Assembly: GCA_035447945.1 (NCBI GenBank)
Contig: DAOTHZ010000028.1
Location: 1 to 25,240 of the forward strand
DNA length: 25,240 nt
Source of the DNA: Syntrophomonas_B sp035447945
GTDB lineage: Bacteria > Bacillota > Syntrophomonadia > Syntrophomonadales > Syntrophomonadaceae
Reading direction: 5' to 3'
How positions within the stretch are numbered: position 1 is the first letter of the stretch; the number at the start of each line of letters is the position of its first letter. Positions 16,052 to 23,353 of this stretch are shown here, in pieces. Both the position numbers and the translations under genes were made by a program. The notes below the pieces were generated by a model. That model searched no databases, was not told where the DNA came from, and worked only from the letters and a program-made list of their open reading frames with translations.

Positions 16052-17122
16052 TCAGACAATCGTTCCTCCCCCGACCACCACGTCGCCCTCATAAAAAACA
16101 ATGGCCTGGCCGGGTGTTACTGCCCTGACCGCTTCTCCAAACTCCACCTGCACGCTGCCGTCGCGGCGGGGGCGAATCATCGCCCGGGTCGGCTGAGCCT
16201 TGTAACGAATCTGCGCCTCGACTTCCAGCGGTTGGGTCAGGTTTTCCACTGCAATCCAATTCAATTGCACTACGCTGCAACCGTTTGCAAAAACTTCCTC
16301 ATTGCGTCCCACAACCACTGCATTGCGCCGGGAATCAAGGGCCAACACATAAACCGGATAACCCTGGGCCAAGCGCAGACCGCGCCGCTGTCCGACGGTA
16401 TAATGAAGGAGGCCTCGATGCTGCCCCAGCACTTCCCCCTGCCGATTAAGAATCGGTCCGGGACGGGCGCTGCCCGGATAACGATCTTCTACCAGGCGGG
16501 CATAATCATCATCGGTCACAAAACAGATTTCCTGACTCTCGCTTTTTTCAGCCACGGTCAATTCCATTGCCCCGGCTATGGTTCTAATATCAGCTTTGCT
16601 GTATCCCCCCAAAGGAAACAGACTGTGGGCCAGTTGCTCCTGATTCAGTAAATAGAGAAAATAACTCTGGTCCTTGCTTCGATCCTGTCCACGATATAAA
16701 AGATAGCGCTGCCGCTGTCTATCATATTGAATGCGGGCATAATGTCCGGTAGCCAAGTAATCAAAGCCCATTGATTGTGCCTGGCGCAGCAGATCCCCGA
16801 ATTTGATTAACTGATTACACCTGACGCAGGGATTGGGTGTCCTGCCCTGCAAGTATTCCTCACAAAAATAGGCAATTATCTTTTTTTCAAAGGCTTCCCG
16901 ATCATTGAGTACATAATGGGGGATTCCCAATTGGTCAGCCACCCGGCGGGCATCTTCCACCACGGAGCCGTCACGTCCTCCAGCAGGATTATCCTCCCCC
17001 GGGTCGGACAAGAGCTCCAGGGTCGCTCCCACCACTTGGTAACCGGATTGGATCAGCAGCAAAGCCGCTACGGAACTGTCAACCCCGCCGCTCATCGCTG
17101 CCATCACTTTGCCCGCGCCCAT
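16052..17122 (-). CDS. mnmA: tRNA-specific 2-thiouridylase MnmA (TrmU)
   Basis: A 356-residue ATP-dependent sulfurtransferase that makes 2-thiouridine at wobble position 34 of Lys, Glu and Gln tRNAs. The PP-loop SGGVDSS is at residues 11-17. The two catalytic cysteines are visible, Cys99 in NPCVRCN and Cys200 in SQEICFV. GHYARI, RSKDQSYFL and the C-terminal tRNA-binding beta-barrel (AQIRYKAQPTRA) are also present. The ATG at 17122 has a GAGGGGGGAT binding site and lies 11 bases after the murJ stop. The frame's upstream extension to 17155 overlaps murJ and is not used. The neighbouring cysteine desulfurase often paired with mnmA is not in the window. Confidence 0.97.
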   Translation of the reverse strand: MGAGKVMAAMSGGVDSSVAALLLIQSGYQVVGATLELLSDPGEDNPAGGRDGSVVEDARRVADQLGIPHYVLNDREAFEKKIIAYFCEEYLQGRTPNPCVRCNQLIKFGDLLRQAQSMGFDYLATGHYARIQYDRQRQRYLLYRGQDRSKDQSYFLYLLNQEQLAHSLFPLGGYSKADIRTIAGAMELTVAEKSESQEICFVTDDDYARLVEDRYPGSARPGPILNRQGEVLGQHRGLLHYTVGQRRGLRLAQGYPVYVLALDSRRNAVVVGRNEEVFANGCSVVQLNWIAVENLTQPLEVEAQIRYKAQPTRAMIRPRRDGSVQVEFGEAVRAVTPGQAIVFYEGDVVVGGGTIV

Positions 17123-17133
17123 ATTTATCCCCC

Positions 17134-18711
17134 TCATCTCTGGTTGGCACCCCATCCGGGAATTCTGTGCCTGACCATCTTCAGAACCAGTTCGGTTTCT
17201 TCCATTTTAAAGCCATAGATAATCAGCCCGTATATCGCAGCTCCGAGCGATACACCTGCTGTCACAGCCAGCAGCTGATTCATTTTGTCAGCCCAGGGCA
17301 ACCAGGGCAGCAGCAACTGGATACTATAGTTTACCACAAAATACATGGCGGTTGACCCCAGGAGCGCCACGGTCAGACTGCGCATCAGCACCCTGCCCCC
17401 AATTGGGCCGGCTTTCAATCGCAAGGCAGCCGCCAAAACCAGGCAATTAAAAATGCCGGCCAGAGAAATCGCCAGCGCCAACCCTTTTACTCCCATAAGG
17501 CCTGACAAATACAGCGAAAGTACAACATTTAAAACAATGGTTGCACCAGCAGCCATGAGCGGAGTCAGGGTATCCTTCATGGCGTAGAAACTTCGGTTTA
17601 AAACCATTATTCCCGCGTAAGCAGCCAATCCTGCACAAAAGTATAATAAAACCTGAAAAGTCGTGTGCGCCATGGCCGCTGTAAACTGACCCTGCTGGAA
17701 CAAAAGCTTGATTAACGGTTCACCGATCGCTGCCAGACCAAACGCCGAGGGAATTGTAACCAGGAAGATGGCGCGCAGGCCCAGCGAACTGTGACGACGA
17801 AAACCAGCCATGTCACCCCGGGCAGTCATTGCAGTCAAGGTAGGAAAAACTGCTGTAGCGATGGCTGCGCCGAAAATACCGACCGGCAGGTTCATGATTT
17901 TCTGCGCAAGATTCAAGGCGCTGATCATGCCCGCACCAACCGACGAAGCCAGATTCTGGGTCACAAAAAGATTCAGCTGGGCAACACTTAACCCCAACAG
18001 GACTGGGATCATTAAAATCATGATCTTCACAAACCCCGGATTTCTACAATTAAAAGTAAAATGATAATGAACCCCCACCCGGCGCAAGGCCGGAATCTGC
18101 ACCGCAAAATTAAAAACCGCGCCGACCACCACACCTATTGCAAAAGCACGGATACCCAACTGCTGAAACAAAGCAATTCCCAATATAATAATGAAAAGAT
18201 TGTATAAAACACTGCCCAACGCCGGGGCGGCAAATTGATTGTAGGAATTCAAAATGCCCTGCGAGATGCCGCTCAACGCCATAAAAAAAGTCTGGATAAA
18301 CATGATATGGGTAAGACTAACCGCCATCGCAGCATAGGCCGGCGGAAGTCCGGGAGCCAACAGTTTGATCAGCGGCGAAGTAAAGAAATAAGCTGCGGCA
18401 ATCAACACCAGCAGCAGCAAGACGATATAATTAAAAACTACACTGACCGCTTCCCATCCCTCTTCCTCCCGGCCGTTGCTGAGATAAGTTGTGAATACCG
18501 GAATCAGTGCGGCGCTAAGCGCTCCTCCTACCAACAGCAAATAAATAAAATCCGGGATGGAAAAAGCAGCCCGATACGCATCCGTCAGATAATTCTGGCC
18601 AAACAGGGTCATCATAACCGCTTCCCGGGCAAACCCCAAAACTCTTGCTACAGCGGTCATGAGCATCATGAAAAGGGCGGCTCGGGCGATGGTAGCGCCG
18701 GCATTTGTCAA
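17134..18711 (-). CDS. murJ: Lipid II flippase MurJ (MviN family)
   Basis: A polytopic membrane protein of about 525 residues with some 14 hydrophobic segments. It belongs to the MOP superfamily and flips lipid-linked peptidoglycan precursor across the cytoplasmic membrane. Diagnostic segments are the N-terminal AVARVLGFAREAVMMTLFG, FTTYLSNGREEEGWEA, and the central LAQKIMNLPVGIFGAAIATAVFPTLT. The start is assigned to TTG at 18711, because AAGGGAG lies nine bases upstream. A TTG at 18720 abuts that site and is unlikely. The gene is followed by mnmA after 11 bases. In Bacillus these two genes are not in this position between yqxA and lepA. Confidence 0.95.
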   Translation of the reverse strand: MTNAGATIARAALFMMLMTAVARVLGFAREAVMMTLFGQNYLTDAYRAAFSIPDFIYLLLVGGALSAALIPVFTTYLSNGREEEGWEAVSVVFNYIVLLLLVLIAAAYFFTSPLIKLLAPGLPPAYAAMAVSLTHIMFIQTFFMALSGISQGILNSYNQFAAPALGSVLYNLFIIILGIALFQQLGIRAFAIGVVVGAVFNFAVQIPALRRVGVHYHFTFNCRNPGFVKIMILMIPVLLGLSVAQLNLFVTQNLASSVGAGMISALNLAQKIMNLPVGIFGAAIATAVFPTLTAMTARGDMAGFRRHSSLGLRAIFLVTIPSAFGLAAIGEPLIKLLFQQGQFTAAMAHTTFQVLLYFCAGLAAYAGIMVLNRSFYAMKDTLTPLMAAGATIVLNVVLSLYLSGLMGVKGLALAISLAGIFNCLVLAAALRLKAGPIGGRVLMRSLTVALLGSTAMYFVVNYSIQLLLPWLPWADKMNQLLAVTAGVSLGAAIYGLIIYGFKMEETELVLKMVRHRIPGWGANQR

Positions 18712-18767
18712 TCTTTTCAACTCCCTTGGCGACGGCTGTTGTCATGAGCCATTGTGAGATGAACAAT

Positions 18768-18797
18768 ATTATAACGGTATACGTAAAGAAATGAAAA
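18768..18797 (-). promoter_or_regulatory. Candidate promoter for murJ-mnmA
   Basis: A perfect TATAAT (18768-18773) lies on the minus strand between the upstream terminator and murJ. The matching -35 region (around 18791-18797, TTTCAT-like) is poor, so only the -10 is convincing. It fits the need for a new start after the terminator at 18794-18825. Confidence 0.4.
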
Positions 18798-18825
18798 AAA
18801 TGACAGGAGCCCGGACCCCTGTCAT
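18794..18825 (-). terminator. Intrinsic terminator after the spoIIP operon
   Basis: On the minus strand ATGACAGG and CCTGTCAT form a perfect eight-pair stem (18800-18825) around a ten-base loop. Seven T residues follow (18794-18800). It lies seven bases after the stop of the small membrane-protein gene and separates it from murJ. Confidence 0.9.
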
Positions 18826-18832
18826 CGGCAGT

Positions 18833-19135
18833 TTATTGTAAAAACAAAACGTCGAAAATGGTAACGATCTTCTGCAGATAATCAACGCAGGAACAGTATT
18901 GCTGTCTGACATCCCGCAGCACGGTCTGCCCGGTTTTACTGATGCCCTCCGGTGTCAGGTGATATTCTTCTCCCAAAGCAATAATGTTGATCTGCTGTTT
19001 TTCGATCTGTAAACCCAGCACCGGTTTACGCTGCTCCGCGGTAAGGCTGCTGATCCCTTCACTGCTGGTATTCAGACCGGCAATGACCAGACCAAGGACA
19101 ATGATAATCAGCAGGGAACTGAAGATTTTATTCAT
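18833..19135 (-). CDS. Small membrane-anchored protein, YqxA/DUF3679-like by position
   Basis: A 100-residue protein with one hydrophobic segment at about residues 5-20 (FSSLLIIIVLGLVIAGL), then a hydrophilic part with GISSLTAEQRKPVLGLQIEKQ and a Cys pair in YCSCVDY. No catalytic motif is visible. Its ATG overlaps the spoIIP stop by four bases (ATGA), and a GGAGGA site lies 12 bases upstream inside spoIIP, so it is translationally coupled to spoIIP. In Bacillus the gene after spoIIP is yqxA (DUF3679, unknown function). The position, size and topology here agree, but the sequence match is only suggestive. The function is unknown, presumably linked to sporulation. Confidence 0.7.
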   Translation of the reverse strand: MNKIFSSLLIIIVLGLVIAGLNTSSEGISSLTAEQRKPVLGLQIEKQQINIIALGEEYHLTPEGISKTGQTVLRDVRQQYCSCVDYLQKIVTIFDVLFLQ

Positions 19136-20181
19136 TGAGGCTGGATTTCCTCCTTCAAGACCTGAATGATGACATCGGCAAACAATTCAGCCGCATAATT
19201 GGCTTCCTCCAAAGTATTATAATCGCTGCCCAATTCCAAAAGCAAGGCCCGGGAATGAAATTCCTGGTTGTATGTCCCGGCTTTTGTGGTAACCCCTTTA
19301 ATCAAACCAGGATACATCTTTTCCCCCTGGGCTTGTAGAGCCTGGGCAAAAGCCAGATTTTTCTTCCATTCAGGATGAGGTTTGCGTTCATCCGTTCCCA
19401 CGATGATGAGAACGCGGGCACTTTTACGTCCGTCTGCTGTAATGGTAGGCGCTTTGGTTGTACCCGGCAAACTGTCGCGATGAACATCGAACAACGCCAG
19501 GATCTCCTTATCCGTCTGCAGAATCTGCTTGACCGTCTTGCGTGAATTGGTATAACTCTGGTCATAATCAGGATAATCATGAATCGTATTGACAAATTCA
19601 GCCGGCAAGCCCTGCTGCACGAGCGCTTTTTGCAAATTCTCAGCCACCTTGTTTATCAAACCACGTTTTCCGTCCAGACGGGCCTTGCCGCTGTCGGGTA
19701 TGTAGCTTTCCGCACTGTGGGTACAGTAAATCAATACTTTTTTGCCTCGAAACAACCCTTCGGCGACAGTTTTTTCTTCCTGCTCCCTGGAAGGAACTGC
19801 CTCCTGGTCAGAGGAAACGTCCTGCGGCAAAGCCGGTTCAACGACTGGCGCAGCCACCGGTGTGGCATAGGCCAGTACTTGCATATGTGAATCGATCATG
19901 TTTTCTGCAATACTGGCGGTCTGCATTTGCTCTGCTCCCCAATCGACAAAATGTTCCGTTCCCAGCATCGACAAACAGGTTTCCCCCAACAACCATTCGG
20001 CCTGATGCTGGTTGATGGCTATCCCGGAAAAAGGCACACTGACTTTGATGATCCGCAGCCGGGGCAGAAAATCCACAAATCCGCGGTGAAAATCCACCGT
20101 CAGTCCTGCCGCCACAGACAGTATAAAAAGTTGAATCAGGAGTAACCCTTTTAAAAAAGATTTTAAATGCTTTTGTCTCAT
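19132..20181 (-). CDS. spoIIP: Stage II sporulation protein P, peptidoglycan hydrolase
   Basis: A protein of about 349 residues. It is a sporulation amidase/endopeptidase that, with SpoIID and SpoIIM, thins septal peptidoglycan so that the mother-cell membrane can engulf the forespore. A hydrophobic anchor is at residues 10-28, with a variable linker (to about 140) and the SpoIIP catalytic domain from about 145. THSAESY (His155, Glu158), FDVHRDS (His234), VGTD and SRALLLELGSDYNTLEEA are visible. The start at 20181 is preferred, because GGGGTG lies seven bases upstream and a possible sigma-E promoter lies at about 20214-20242. Frames to 20196 or 20238 are alternatives. The germination protease gene gpr, adjacent in Bacillus, is not here. 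Confidence 0.95.
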   Translation of the reverse strand: MRQKHLKSFLKGLLLIQLFILSVAAGLTVDFHRGFVDFLPRLRIIKVSVPFSGIAINQHQAEWLLGETCLSMLGTEHFVDWGAEQMQTASIAENMIDSHMQVLAYATPVAAPVVEPALPQDVSSDQEAVPSREQEEKTVAEGLFRGKKVLIYCTHSAESYIPDSGKARLDGKRGLINKVAENLQKALVQQGLPAEFVNTIHDYPDYDQSYTNSRKTVKQILQTDKEILALFDVHRDSLPGTTKAPTITADGRKSARVLIIVGTDERKPHPEWKKNLAFAQALQAQGEKMYPGLIKGVTTKAGTYNQEFHSRALLLELGSDYNTLEEANYAAELFADVIIQVLKEEIQPQ

Positions 20182-20213
20182 CCCTGTCCACCCCATTGAG
20201 CCTTCACTGCTAT

Positions 20214-20242
20214 ATACTATGGCAGGCTGGCCAGGCATAGAA
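20214..20242 (-). promoter_or_regulatory. Possible sigma-E (mother-cell) promoter for spoIIP
   Basis: On the minus strand CATAGTAT (20214-20221) resembles the sigma-E -10 (CATACAAT). TTCTATGC lies 13 bases upstream, loosely resembling its -35. The implied start is about 26 bases before the spoIIP ATG. spoIIP is sigma-E-dependent in Bacillus. The match is imperfect. Confidence 0.25.
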
Positions 20243-20269
20243 CCGCTTGCATCTCAATTGTCCACCGTT

Positions 20270-20315
20270 CTTGCCGGGAAACCCTTTTCATGATATAGTT
20301 TTTCCCGTGGGCAAG
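20270..20315. repeat. Inverted repeat in the spoIIP-rpsT divergent spacer
   Basis: CTTGCC-GGGAAA (20270-20281) pairs with TTTCCC-gtg-GGCAAG (20301-20315), a 12-pair interrupted stem around a loop of about 19 bases. A second hairpin, GAGGC...GCCTC (20315-20335), abuts it. Both lie upstream of the predicted rpsT transcription start and of the spoIIP promoter candidate. No function is evident. Confidence 0.5.
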
Positions 20316-20344
20316 AGGCTATCCATATTTGCCTCAGACTTTTA

Positions 20345-20373
20345 TTGCAATTTAAATAACATAGTGATATAGT
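20345..20373 (+). promoter_or_regulatory. Sigma-A promoter for rpsT
   Basis: TTGCAA (20345-20350) is followed after exactly 17 bases by TATAGT (20368-20373). The start near 20380 gives a leader of about 30 bases that ends with the AGGAGGTG ribosome binding site (20398-20405). Confidence 0.75.
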
Positions 20374-20410
20374 AGTTCTGTTAGCTTTACATATCCAAGG
20401 AGGTGAAATG

Positions 20411-20680
20411 GTGGCCAAAAGTAAAACACCTGCTAAAAGAGCCCGTATAGCAGAAGACAATCGACTCAGAAACAAAGCCCAGAAGAGCAAGCTGAAAACC
20501 AGCATCAAGCATTATGAAGCTTCATTGACTGGGGATAATGTTGACGCAGCCAGAGAAGACTTAATCAAAGTAACCTCTCTGATAGATAAAAGCGTTACCA
20601 AAGGTGTTCTGCATAAAAACACCGCTGCCCGCAAGAAATCAGCTTTAGCCAAAAAATTCAACAGCCTGACCGGCAATTAG
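20411..20680 (+). CDS. rpsT: 30S ribosomal protein bS20
   Basis: An 89-residue basic helical protein that binds 16S rRNA early in small-subunit assembly. AKSKTPAKRARIAEDNRLRNKAQKSK at the N-terminus (Lys/Arg-rich) and TKGVLHKNTAARKKSALAKKFN at the C-terminus are typical of S20. ATG at 20408 and GTG at 20411 are adjacent. AGGAGG ends four bases before the ATG and seven before the GTG. The GTG, giving the common Met-Ala N-terminus, is therefore preferred, though 20408 is possible. It is convergent with holA, as in Bacillus. Confidence 0.97.
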   Translation: MAKSKTPAKRARIAEDNRLRNKAQKSKLKTSIKHYEASLTGDNVDAAREDLIKVTSLIDKSVTKGVLHKNTAARKKSALAKKFNSLTGN

Positions 20681-20684
20681 CATC

Positions 20685-20720
20685 AAAAAAACCTGTCTAC
20701 AGACAGGTTTTCATTTTTTC
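20685..20720. terminator. Bidirectional intrinsic terminator between rpsT and holA
   Basis: AAAACCTGTCT (20688-20698) and AGACAGGTTTT (20701-20711) form a perfect 11-pair stem with a two-base spacer, in practice a short loop made from unpaired end bases. A T-rich tract follows on the plus strand (to 20719), and a run of T follows on the minus strand (A residues 20685-20691). It can serve both convergent genes. Confidence 0.9.
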
Positions 20721-20754
20721 TGCTGCTTTTATGGCGCGGTGCGCTGACGCACTG

Positions 20755-21735
20755 TTATCGCTGGCAGAAGTCGGTAATCAGGATCTCCATTAGCAAACGA
20801 GGATCCTTGCTCTGGTTTTTCATACTGATATCTACCTCCAGCAGCTTGTTGAACAGGGCTTGAATATCCTGGGCAGAAAAACGGCTGCTTTTTTCCTGCA
20901 TTTTACGGATGACAAAATCTTTCTGTTTGCTCATTTCTGCGATCTGATTGAATGAATAGCCAGCTTCCTGCCAGAACTTGATCTTTGCCAAGGTCACCAG
21001 CTGTCCGGTGATCATATGCAGCATGAGCAAATAGGGCTGACCTTGTTCCTGCAATTGTTGAAAAGCCTCCAGGGAAGCAGCCGTGTTCCGGTTTAGAAGT
21101 GCGTCAGTGAGTTTGAAAATACTTGTTTCCTGGCGGCTATCCAGTTCATCGTTCAGATCGGAGACTTTGATACTGCCGTTTTTAACGATCAACGAAACTT
21201 TTTCGATCAGGTTCTCCAAATAATACATATCCTGTCCGCTGGAAACCAACAGATTCAAGGCAGCCGGTTCTACGGTCAAACCTAGCTGGTTGCACTTTTC
21301 CTTGATCCAATCCCCCAAAGCCTTGGCACCGGGCGCTTTAATGTTTTCCCCTTGGGCCTGTCTGCTCAATATCTTGGCAACCGGGTTGGCAGCAACATGC
21401 TCGGCGGCACAGATAACCAACGTCTGTCCAACGGGGTTCGAGACCAAATAGTCCTCCAGCAGATGCGCAATTTCTTCTGCTTTTTTGGCTTTACGGCTAT
21501 TTTTTCCCAACCAAGCAGGATTCTTGATGATCACCACCCGCGCGAACGAAAACAAGCTGCTGGCTTGCAGGGTTTCTCCCAATTCACGGGAACTCATTTC
21601 ATCCCCGTCCAATCGCACAACTTCCGGTTCTTCACCGTTCTCTTTCTGAATGCGGGCAAGCAGATCCTTAATCTTTTGCTCGATCAGGTAAGGCTCGTCA
21701 CCCCAAAAGTAATATATTCCTCGTGCTTGTGCCAT
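20755..21735 (-). CDS. holA: DNA polymerase III, delta subunit
   Basis: A 326-residue clamp-loader subunit that opens the beta sliding clamp. The N-terminal AAA-like domain begins IYYFWGDEPYLIEQKI, the typical YLFxGxExxLIE pattern. LQASSLFSFARVVIIKNP follows, then the C-terminal collar domain with SIFKLTDALLNRNTAASLEAFQQL and YLLMLHMITGQLVTLAKI. The length is normal. The ATG has AGGGAG nine bases upstream and a candidate promoter at 21776-21804. In many Firmicutes comEC precedes holA. Here the upstream neighbour is instead a divergent FAD-dependent dehydrogenase. Confidence 0.95.
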   Translation of the reverse strand: MAQARGIYYFWGDEPYLIEQKIKDLLARIQKENGEEPEVVRLDGDEMSSRELGETLQASSLFSFARVVIIKNPAWLGKNSRKAKKAEEIAHLLEDYLVSNPVGQTLVICAAEHVAANPVAKILSRQAQGENIKAPGAKALGDWIKEKCNQLGLTVEPAALNLLVSSGQDMYYLENLIEKVSLIVKNGSIKVSDLNDELDSRQETSIFKLTDALLNRNTAASLEAFQQLQEQGQPYLLMLHMITGQLVTLAKIKFWQEAGYSFNQIAEMSKQKDFVIRKMQEKSSRFSAQDIQALFNKLLEVDISMKNQSKDPRLLMEILITDFCQR

Positions 21736-21775
21736 CGTTTACTGCTCCCTGTATATTTTACTGCCTGTTATGGTT

Positions 21776-21804
21776 ATTATATCCTATGCCAGTATCCATC
21801 TGAA
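21776..21804 (-). promoter_or_regulatory. Candidate promoter for holA
   Basis: On the minus strand TTCAGA (21799-21804) is followed after 17 bases by a perfect TATAAT (21776-21781). It lies about 40 bases upstream of the holA ATG and is divergent from the promoter of the oxidoreductase gene. Confidence 0.5.
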
Positions 21805-21830
21805 GGTAAAGACCGACAAATTTATGAATA

Positions 21831-21851
21831 TGGTATAATCTATCCGGATAG
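21831..21851 (+). promoter_or_regulatory. Extended -10 promoter with adjoining palindrome for the FAD dehydrogenase gene
   Basis: TGGTATAAT (21831-21839) is a perfect extended -10 element with no good -35 at the usual distance. Directly after it lies a perfect 12-base palindrome, CTATCCGGATAG (21840-21851), which covers the predicted transcription start and could be an operator. A further hairpin, CGTCTG-TTG-CAGACG (21875-21889), is in the leader just before the ribosome binding site. Confidence 0.55.
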
Positions 21852-21912
21852 GTTTCATAGACTGTAATAATATTCGTCTGTTGCAGACGTTTGATGAAGG
21901 AGGCGCTATGCT

Positions 21913-23289
21913 ATGACCGACCGTTATGACGTAATTATTATTGGAGCAGGTCCCGCAGGAATCTTTGCCGCCCGGGAGCTTTGCCGCAACAGTTCCGCCA
22001 AGGTGCTGCTCCTGGAAAAGGGACGTTTGGTGGACAAACGCAGCTGTCCGGTCAGCGAAGGCGCAGATAAATGTATCCATTGCCAACCCTGTTCAATCAT
22101 GAGCGGTTGGGGCGGCGCCGGTGCTTTTTCTGACGGCAAACTCACCCTGACCACCGAATTCGGGGGTTGGCTCAGTGATTATATCGGCAAACAACGTTTG
22201 GCCGAATTGATCGAATATGTCGACCAGGTCTATCTCCAACATGGCGCATCGGACACCGTCTACGGACAAAATGAAGAAGAATTCGAAACCATGCGTCTGC
22301 ACATGGCGCGTGCCAACTTAAAACTCCTGCCCGCGCGGATCAGACATATGGGCACCGACAACACTCTGAAGGTACTGCAAAATTTAAAAACCGAACTGGA
22401 TCCGCATATCACCATTAAAACCGGGGAAGCCGTGGAAAGTATTTTGGTGGAAAGACATCGGGCGAAAGGGGTACGGACCAAACGCGGCAGCTATTATGCC
22501 CCCCGCATCATCTGCGCGCCTGGCCGCGATGGGGCGCAATGGTTTTCCGAGCAGATGTTGAAACTGAAAATTCCGCTCAGCAACAACCAGGTTGATATCG
22601 GTGTCAGAGTTGAACTGCCGGCGGTTACCATGCAGGATTTTACCGATAAAGTCTATGAACCGAAAATCGTCTACAATACCAAGGAATTTGATGATTTGGT
22701 CAGAACTTTCTGCGTTAATCCCAATGGACACGTGGTCATGGAAAACACCAATGGAATCATCACCGTCAATGGTCATTCTTATGCAGGAAGCAAAAGCAAC
22801 AACAGCAATTTCGCGCTGCTTCTAAGCCAGGAATTTACCGAGCCTTTCAATCAGCCGATCATTTATGGACGTTGTATTGCCAGTTTGGCCAACATGCTGA
22901 GTGGGGGGATTATCGTGCAGCGTTTTGGAGATTTGAAACGCGGCCGACGTTCCACTAAAGCCCGTATCGCCAAAGGCCTCGTCGAACCCACCCTTAAGGC
23001 GGCAGTACCCGGCGATTTGTCGCTGGTATTGCCCCATCGTTATATGGTCGGCATCAAAGAATGTCTGGAAGCGCTTGACAAAGCAATCCCCGGTCTGGGA
23101 GCAGATCATACCCTTCTGTACGGCATTGAAACCAAGTTTTATTCAGCCCGTCCGCAATTAAGCAGCAGCCTAAAAACCTGTATTGAAGGGTTGTGGGCTA
23201 GTGGCGACGGGGCCGGCGTGACTCGCGGATTAATTCAAGCCAGCGTATCGGGAGTTGTTTCCGCCCGGGAAATCCTTTCAGAAATATAA
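21913..23289 (+). CDS. FAD-dependent dehydrogenase of the COG2509 type
   Basis: A 458-residue flavoprotein. An N-terminal Rossmann FAD-binding motif, VIIIGAGPAGIFAA, is at residues 7-20, with the acidic end of the second strand at LLLEKG. A four-cysteine cluster C-x8-C-x2-C-x2-C (Cys45, 54, 57, 60) follows. Next come SGWGGAGAFSDGKL (64-77) and a C-terminal WASGDGAGVTRGLIQA that completes the FAD site. Such proteins are annotated as uncharacterised NAD(P)/FAD-dependent dehydrogenases, with unknown substrate. The cysteine set suggests an iron-sulfur cluster or zinc, an inference from spacing only. GAAGGAGG lies nine bases before the ATG at 21913. An ATG at 21908 is out of frame. The gene is monocistronic. 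Confidence 0.88.
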   Translation: MTDRYDVIIIGAGPAGIFAARELCRNSSAKVLLLEKGRLVDKRSCPVSEGADKCIHCQPCSIMSGWGGAGAFSDGKLTLTTEFGGWLSDYIGKQRLAELIEYVDQVYLQHGASDTVYGQNEEEFETMRLHMARANLKLLPARIRHMGTDNTLKVLQNLKTELDPHITIKTGEAVESILVERHRAKGVRTKRGSYYAPRIICAPGRDGAQWFSEQMLKLKIPLSNNQVDIGVRVELPAVTMQDFTDKVYEPKIVYNTKEFDDLVRTFCVNPNGHVVMENTNGIITVNGHSYAGSKSNNSNFALLLSQEFTEPFNQPIIYGRCIASLANMLSGGIIVQRFGDLKRGRRSTKARIAKGLVEPTLKAAVPGDLSLVLPHRYMVGIKECLEALDKAIPGLGADHTLLYGIETKFYSARPQLSSSLKTCIEGLWASGDGAGVTRGLIQASVSGVVSAREILSEI

Positions 23290-23294
23290 ACCAA

Positions 23295-23322
23295 GCCCCT
23301 GCCGCTATCCAGTGGCAGGGGC
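23295..23322. terminator. Strong GC-rich hairpin between convergent genes
   Basis: GCCCCTGCC (23295-23303) and GGCAGGGGC (23314-23322) form a perfect nine-pair stem around a ten-base loop, just after the stop of the FAD dehydrogenase gene. The following tract is only AAAT on the plus strand, and TTGGTTTATATTT on the minus strand. It would therefore terminate the minus-strand gene better than the plus-strand one. Confidence 0.55.
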
Positions 23323-23353
23323 AAATCCCGGCAACGATACACTTTTTGCCATG

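Noticed and set aside
16040..16651. A 203-codon plus-strand frame opposite mnmA
   Set aside because: It is a shadow of the well-conserved MnmA, with no ribosome binding site and a His/Gln-rich composition typical of antisense frames.
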